Assembly (NCBI GenBank): GCA_047621945.1 | Contig: JBLHMK010000001.1 | Location: 1 to 64,000, forward strand | From: JAFMKE01 sp047621945 | Lineage (GTDB): Bacteria; Bacteroidota; Bacteroidia; Chitinophagales; UBA8649 | Direction of reading: 5' to 3' | Length of the DNA: 64,000 nt | Shown: positions 60,091 through 64,000 of the stretch, one piece after another | How the letters are laid out: each line of letters begins with the position of its first letter | How positions within the stretch are numbered: position 1 is the stretch's first letter | Program-made: the position numbers and the translations under genes | The notes under the pieces: model-generated | The model's database searches: none | The model's input: only the letters and a program-made list of their open reading frames with translations | Told to the model about the DNA's origin: nothing

Positions 60091-61374
60091 ATGAGTATTA
60101 GCTTAATAATTATATTATCATTGGCCGCAGGCTTAGTGCTGGGCTTTGGGTTTATGTATCTAAAGTCAAAGGCTGATGTTGGAAAAATTCTTGGAAAAGT
60201 AGAGTTGTTAGAAGCTGACAATGCAAGCTTGAAAAGTAGTCTAGTAGGGTGGCAAGCTAAAAGTAATGAACTTAATAATTTGCTAGCTGGTGCAGAAAAA
60301 GACATTGAACATTTACATGAAAAACTAAGAAGTCAGGAGCAAAATCAAGAGGAGTCCCAAGAGAAAATGATCTTGCAATTTGAAAGTATGGCGAGTAAAA
60401 TTCTAACTGAGAATAGTCAAAAATTTTCAGCGCAGAATAAAGAGTCCATTACGCATATATTAAACCCATTGAAAGAAAAGATTAGTGATTTCGAAAAGAA
60501 AGTGGAATCTACAAACAAGGAGAGTATTGATATGCATGCCTCTTTAAGACAGCAGATTTTGGGCTTACGTGAGTTGAATGAGCAGATGAGTAAGGAAGCT
60601 GTCAATTTAACTAAAGCGCTGAAGGGAGATAGCAAGAAACAAGGAAATTGGGGAGAGTTGGTCCTAGAGCGAGTGTTAGAAAAATCAGGCCTGGAAAAAG
60701 GTAGAGAATACGATGTACAGAAAAGTTTTAATCGACCAGATGGCTCCAGAGTATTGCCTGACGTAATCATCCATTTACCGGATGGCAAGAAGATGATAGT
60801 CGATAGTAAGGTTAGTTTGACGGCTTATGAGCAATTTGTAAACAGTGATGATGAGTTAGAGCAAAACCGATTCTTAAAAGCACATATTGATTCTATTAAG
60901 AAGCATATAGATGGCTTGGGCAATCAGAACTATCATGACTTATACCAAATTGAGAGTCCAAATTTTGTATTAATGTTTATCCCAATCGAGCCAGCTTTTG
61001 CTATTGCTATTAATCACGATGATAAGTTATACAACAAAGCATTCGATAAGAACATTGTAATTGTTACACCGAGTACCTTGCTAGCTACCTTAAGAACTAT
61101 AGATACCATGTGGAGTAATGATAAGCAGCAAAGGAATGCATTAGAGATTGCTGTGCAGGCAGGAGGGCTTTATGATAAGTTTGAGGGCTTGATGCAGGAT
61201 TTGGTTAAAGTAGGTAAGAAAATACAGGAAACAGATGGCGAATACAAAAGTGCCATGAATAAGCTTTTCGAAGGGAAAGGCAATCTCATCAACCGAGTTG
61301 AAAAATTGAAAAAGCTTGGCGCAAAGGCAAATAAAAGTCTTCCAAGTAGTATCGTTGATCGGGCGGAAGAGTAG
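60091..61374 (+). CDS. rmuC: DNA recombination protein RmuC
   Basis: A 427-residue protein; N-terminal membrane helix (LIIILSLAAGLVLGFGFMYL), a long coiled coil (about 30-190, many Glu, Lys, Leu) and a nuclease-like C-terminal domain. Recognisable motifs are GNWGELVLERVLEKSGLE, LPDVIIHLPDGKKMIVDSKV and LTAYEQFV, the restriction-endonuclease-like core (Asp, then Asp-Ser-Lys) of the RmuC family. The role in genome stability and inversion suppression comes from the family. Monocistronic, with a TAATTTTG promoter box just upstream. Confidence 0.94.
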   Translation: MSISLIIILSLAAGLVLGFGFMYLKSKADVGKILGKVELLEADNASLKSSLVGWQAKSNELNNLLAGAEKDIEHLHEKLRSQEQNQEESQEKMILQFESMASKILTENSQKFSAQNKESITHILNPLKEKISDFEKKVESTNKESIDMHASLRQQILGLRELNEQMSKEAVNLTKALKGDSKKQGNWGELVLERVLEKSGLEKGREYDVQKSFNRPDGSRVLPDVIIHLPDGKKMIVDSKVSLTAYEQFVNSDDELEQNRFLKAHIDSIKKHIDGLGNQNYHDLYQIESPNFVLMFIPIEPAFAIAINHDDKLYNKAFDKNIVIVTPSTLLATLRTIDTMWSNDKQQRNALEIAVQAGGLYDKFEGLMQDLVKVGKKIQETDGEYKSAMNKLFEGKGNLINRVEKLKKLGAKANKSLPSSIVDRAEE

Positions 61375-61497
61375 TCTCAAGAATTAATATGCTTTATCCG
61401 TTTATAAACGGATACTAACGTATAATATACGAATAGTAGGAAGAAAGGATTATATATTTACATTACAATTAAATATTATATAACCTAAATTTTTATT

Positions 61498-61839
61498 ATG
61501 ACTACTTTAAAAAATCATGTACAACTTATCGGTAGAATAGGATCCGACACAGAATTAAAAACTTTGGAAAGTGGAAAGTCTTTGCTGAACATTTCTATAG
61601 CTACAAACGACTACTACAAGGATAAAGAAGGGAATAAACAGGAGAAAACGGAATGGCACCGATTAGTAGCTTGGGGCAAAACAGCCGAGAATATCGATAA
61701 ATTGGTAAACAAGGGTGATGAAATTGCAATCGAAGGGAAATTGACTCATAGAAGTTATGAAAAAGATGGGGAAACCCGCTATGCTTCGGAAGTCCTTGTC
61801 AATGAATTCTTATTATTGAAGAGTGTAGAACAAAAGTAA
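61498..61839 (+). CDS. ssb: Single-stranded DNA-binding protein
   Basis: A 113-residue OB-fold protein. Family pattern: LKNHVQLIGRIGSDTELKTL, LNISIATNDYYKDKEGNKQE, KTEWHRLVAWGKTAENI and VNKGDEIAIEGKLTHRSYE. It lacks a long acidic C-terminal tail (it ends LLLKSVEQK). Typical SSB proteins carry such a tip for partner binding, so this is a short second-type SSB rather than the main replication one. Upstream gap (61375-61497) is AT-rich with no sure promoter. Confidence 0.92.
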   Translation: MTTLKNHVQLIGRIGSDTELKTLESGKSLLNISIATNDYYKDKEGNKQEKTEWHRLVAWGKTAENIDKLVNKGDEIAIEGKLTHRSYEKDGETRYASEVLVNEFLLLKSVEQK

Positions 61840-61900
61840 ATTCTTGTTAGTTTCGGTGCTTTGTGGTTTGACTCCCCCTCTTTGCCTTGAGGTGCCGAAA

Positions 61901-62365
61901 CTATTTAAAGATTCCAAAGCGATTTTCTAAGGCTATTCGGCGATACTCGAAAATCTCTGCTAATTGCTTTTTAATAATTAAGATATTTGCAATGTCGCCT
62001 AAAAATCCTAGCGGTGCTTGATAATCAATGATGTCTTCCATGAGCACACCTCCTGGAATTTCTTTGATATGATGTTGATGGTGCCACATTTTGTAGGGAC
62101 CAACTCGTTGCTCATCTACGAAGAATTCGCCCATTTGTACATGAGTGATTTCTGTTACCCATGTCATTTTGATGCCGAGAAGAGGACTAACCTTATATTG
62201 GATCATCATTCCAGGATACATTTTCTCAGGAAGATCTCCTTTGATTTCAAATCCCATATATTCAGGAGTAATTTCTTTGAGGTTCTTTGGAGAGGAGATA
62301 AAATCCCAAATAGCTTCTTTTGATGCGGGTATTTTCTGAATTGTTTTTATTGTATGCACTGCCAT
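61901..62365 (-). CDS. SRPBCC family protein
   Basis: A 154-residue START/Bet v1-like ligand-binding domain. It begins with the typical strand HTIKTIQKIPASKEAIWDFI and includes EITPEYMGFEIKGDLPEKMY, GPYKMWHHQHHIKEIPGG and a final amphipathic helix (KQLAEIFEYRRIALENRF). Such proteins in Bacteroidota are labelled SRPBCC or cell-division inhibitor-like; no ligand is known. Followed on the minus strand by nothing close; convergent with ssb (61-base gap). Confidence 0.88.
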   Translation of the reverse strand: MAVHTIKTIQKIPASKEAIWDFISSPKNLKEITPEYMGFEIKGDLPEKMYPGMMIQYKVSPLLGIKMTWVTEITHVQMGEFFVDEQRVGPYKMWHHQHHIKEIPGGVLMEDIIDYQAPLGFLGDIANILIIKKQLAEIFEYRRIALENRFGIFK

Positions 62366-62436
62366 GTCAATTAAACAAGCAGGTATTTAAATTGTTTAGC
62401 TCAATTGTGTTAATGGGTTCAATGGGGCATAAACAA

Positions 62437-62467
62437 AAAAAAGACCGCGTAAACGCGGTCTTTTTTT
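62437..62467. terminator. Strong bidirectional terminator downstream of the T9SS gene
   Basis: AAAAAAGACCGCG and CGCGGTCTTTTTT form a GC-rich perfect stem with loop TAAA, flanked by A and T runs on both sides. It ends the minus-strand T9SS gene that lies to the right. Confidence 0.88.
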
Positions 62468-62483
62468 TATCTTGAATCACTGT

Positions 62484-64000
62484 TTATTTAATGATCATTT
62501 TTATGCTTTGCTGACTGCTTTCATTTGAAATTTGCAAATGATAAATTCCAGCATTTAAATTAGGACTTACTACATTTAGCTGCTGTTGTCCAAGCGATAA
62601 CTCATAATTCCATGATTGAACTACTCGTCCTAATAAGTCTATCATATTGATTTGGTATTCACCTGAAGTGCGAACATTCATTCCAATGGAAAATTCACCA
62701 TTGTTTGGATTAGGATACAAACTTAATTCTCCAAGCGCTGTTAACTCACGAACTCTAGTGCTAGTTGAAGTATCTGTACAATACACAGTGAATAAAACAC
62801 CATCTCCAATCACATCGCAATTACCTACAATATTAGGGAAGTTAGCAGGTGGAGGTTGTGGTAAATCAATTACAAACTCAATACTTTCCGTAGTACCTGC
62901 TGAAATACTGGCATTTACATCTGGTATATTGTATAGGATATCATTGCTGATTTGACTACAAGAATCTGTTAACACCGTTACATTCATTCCTGATAAAGCG
63001 ATATCTAAAGTACCCGTTCCGGTATTTGGTAAAATCATTTCCCATGTTCCATTTGGATTGTCATTGAAACCTAACATGGACACTAACTCTAAACAAGCAG
63101 GATCTCCTAGCTGAGAAGTTGCTAATCCCCATAGTCCTGAGTTTACTGGTGTTCCTGGAGGTACAATACCTGCAGCTAAAGTTGCAATAACATCTAAAGT
63201 GTCACCCGTAGGTAGAACCATTAATAATGGATTGATTTCCCAGTCAGTGCCACTCAAACCAATGCAAATATTAATTTGTGGAGTACATGCTACTGAGAAA
63301 GGATCCCATGCAACGCTAGTGTCTATAGTCACTGATTGAGCTGTAAATGGAGTAGCATAATAGTTGCCATTTGCCAAATTCAGGTCGCTACAAGCTAGAT
63401 TAATAATAGTATCATTATCGCCTGGGAAAACCATATTGGCAGCTATAGCAGCTTGCAGCTCAGCTATAGTTGTAACAGGTCCATCAGCTTCAGAAGTAAC
63501 CGCCCATGCCACTGAATTACCACTCAACAAGTTAAAGTCACTCGCTGTTAAGGTAACTTGATCTCCATTTAGATTCACTACAACTCCGTTAGAGCTAGAA
63601 AAACCAGCTTCGCATTCAAGAACAATTATAGGAGGGGTGTATGAAGTAATTTCTGTTGTCTCAATGATATAAATCATTACTCCATCTACTTGTATTTCAA
63701 TAGTAGTTCCTAACTCATTAATGTACACAGTTGCAACACCATTCTCTACGATGTAGAAAGAATCTAAAGGATTAACGCTGACCGTGTTTGATCCATCAAG
63801 CACTGTAGTATCTCCGTTTGAATCAACTATTACAGTTCCAATAGCGAATGTTATCGTATCTGGAGTTAAAATTACCACATTTGTATCCGTGCAATATGCT
63901 GTGAAAGCCGTGGCCGTTCCAAAAGTTTCACAATCTACGGCTACACTAGGGAAGTTAGATGGTAAAGGAGGAATAGTAATAGAAAACACTCCTGTATTTC
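62484..64000 (-). CDS. Large T9SS-sorted secreted protein, partial (N-terminus beyond right edge)
   Basis: The open frame on the minus strand continues through the right window edge without a stop, so the first codons are missing (a GTG at 63989 is not a convincing start). It is rich in Thr, Ile, Val and Asn, with many beta-strand-like repeats, and ends in a type A T9SS sorting domain (LYPNPNNGEFSIGM, LLGRVVQS, LNAGIYHLQIS). Two near-copies of a module (PPLPSNFPSVAVDCETFG and PQPPPANFPNIVGNCDVIG, each followed by an AYCTDT or VYCTDT motif) are about 370 residues apart, so the gene has repeats. Probable adhesin or surface protein. Terminator follows. Confidence 0.85.
   Translation of the reverse strand, partial: NTGVFSITIPPLPSNFPSVAVDCETFGTATAFTAYCTDTNVVILTPDTITFAIGTVIVDSNGDTTVLDGSNTVSVNPLDSFYIVENGVATVYINELGTTIEIQVDGVMIYIIETTEITSYTPPIIVLECEAGFSSSNGVVVNLNGDQVTLTASDFNLLSGNSVAWAVTSEADGPVTTIAELQAAIAANMVFPGDNDTIINLACSDLNLANGNYYATPFTAQSVTIDTSVAWDPFSVACTPQINICIGLSGTDWEINPLLMVLPTGDTLDVIATLAAGIVPPGTPVNSGLWGLATSQLGDPACLELVSMLGFNDNPNGTWEMILPNTGTGTLDIALSGMNVTVLTDSCSQISNDILYNIPDVNASISAGTTESIEFVIDLPQPPPANFPNIVGNCDVIGDGVLFTVYCTDTSTSTRVRELTALGELSLYPNPNNGEFSIGMNVRTSGEYQINMIDLLGRVVQSWNYELSLGQQQLNVVSPNLNAGIYHLQISNESSQQSIKMIIK

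Noticed and set aside
1..64000. CRISPR arrays, insertion sequences, integrases, tRNA or rRNA genes
   Set aside because: I looked for regularly spaced repeats, transposase-like proteins with DDE motifs and tRNA-like cloverleaf ends, and saw none by eye. A tRNA or CRISPR search program was not run.

Overview
The window is a stretch of a Bacteroidota chromosome, most likely from a marine or freshwater flavobacterial or cryomorphacean relative. The DNA is AT-rich. Secreted proteins carry type IX secretion (T9SS) C-terminal sorting domains. Several genes belong to families typical of Bacteroidota (alternative GlmU-like protein, DUF4290, DUF5606, DUF2480, DUF6913-like, ribosomal protein THX). Promoters resemble the Bacteroidota pattern TTTG-N19-TAnnTTTG, and Shine-Dalgarno sequences are mostly absent. 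Nothing looks like a transposase, integrase, phage gene, CRISPR array, rRNA or tRNA. No taxonomic marker is decisive, so the placement is an inference from gene content.

Layout. 1-5187 (minus): a four-gene operon of a GlmU-like protein, tpiA, prmA and a very large secreted protein that runs off the left edge. 5347-9739: a YkuK-like RNase H fold gene, then the compact minus-strand run accA, DUF6913-like, dapA and a solute-binding-like protein, plus a DUF4290 gene. 9914-15639: a PcrA/UvrD helicase, then a possible 51-codon small gene overlapping a three-domain phosphatase-superfamily/TPR/sulfotransferase fusion, and a lipoprotein. 15736-21794: uvrA, then a cobalamin riboswitch controlling a BtuB-like TonB receptor and a T9SS-sorted DUF4465 protein, read here as a vitamin B12 uptake locus. 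21903-33442: mostly housekeeping genes (M3 peptidase, pdxH, THX, HU, NAD kinase, PpiD-like chaperone, lytic transglycosylase, thioesterase). 33439-42585: a SpoU/TrmH methyltransferase, an M23 peptidase and a TetR-TolC-MFP-RND efflux operon. 42758-48952: two DUF1573 genes, an SDR, an interrupted TfoX gene, a fused 2-oxoacid dehydrogenase E1, a RidA protein and a membrane-anchored metallo-beta-lactamase-fold protein. 48956-52581: a probable sphingolipid locus (serine palmitoyltransferase, a GNAT-like candidate ceramide synthase and a divergent CerR-like reductase).

54632-60000 is the most accessory-looking part. It holds a CpcT/CpeT domain fused to an unknown N-terminal region, a small secreted Cys-rich gene broken by a stop codon in its signal peptide and by a frameshift, a YHYH-domain lipoprotein next to a sulfatase lipoprotein, and the wreck of a T9SS-sorted protein. 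60091-64000 returns to rmuC, ssb and an SRPBCC protein, and ends in a repeat-containing T9SS protein that runs off the right edge.

I do not see one clear-cut novel defence or mobile system. The candidates most worth a second look are the phosphatase-TPR-sulfotransferase fusion with its overlapping small gene, the B12 riboswitch whose last hairpin abuts a TTG start codon, the CpcT/CpeT fusion, the putative ceramide synthase beside spt, and three genes interrupted by in-frame stops or frameshifts.
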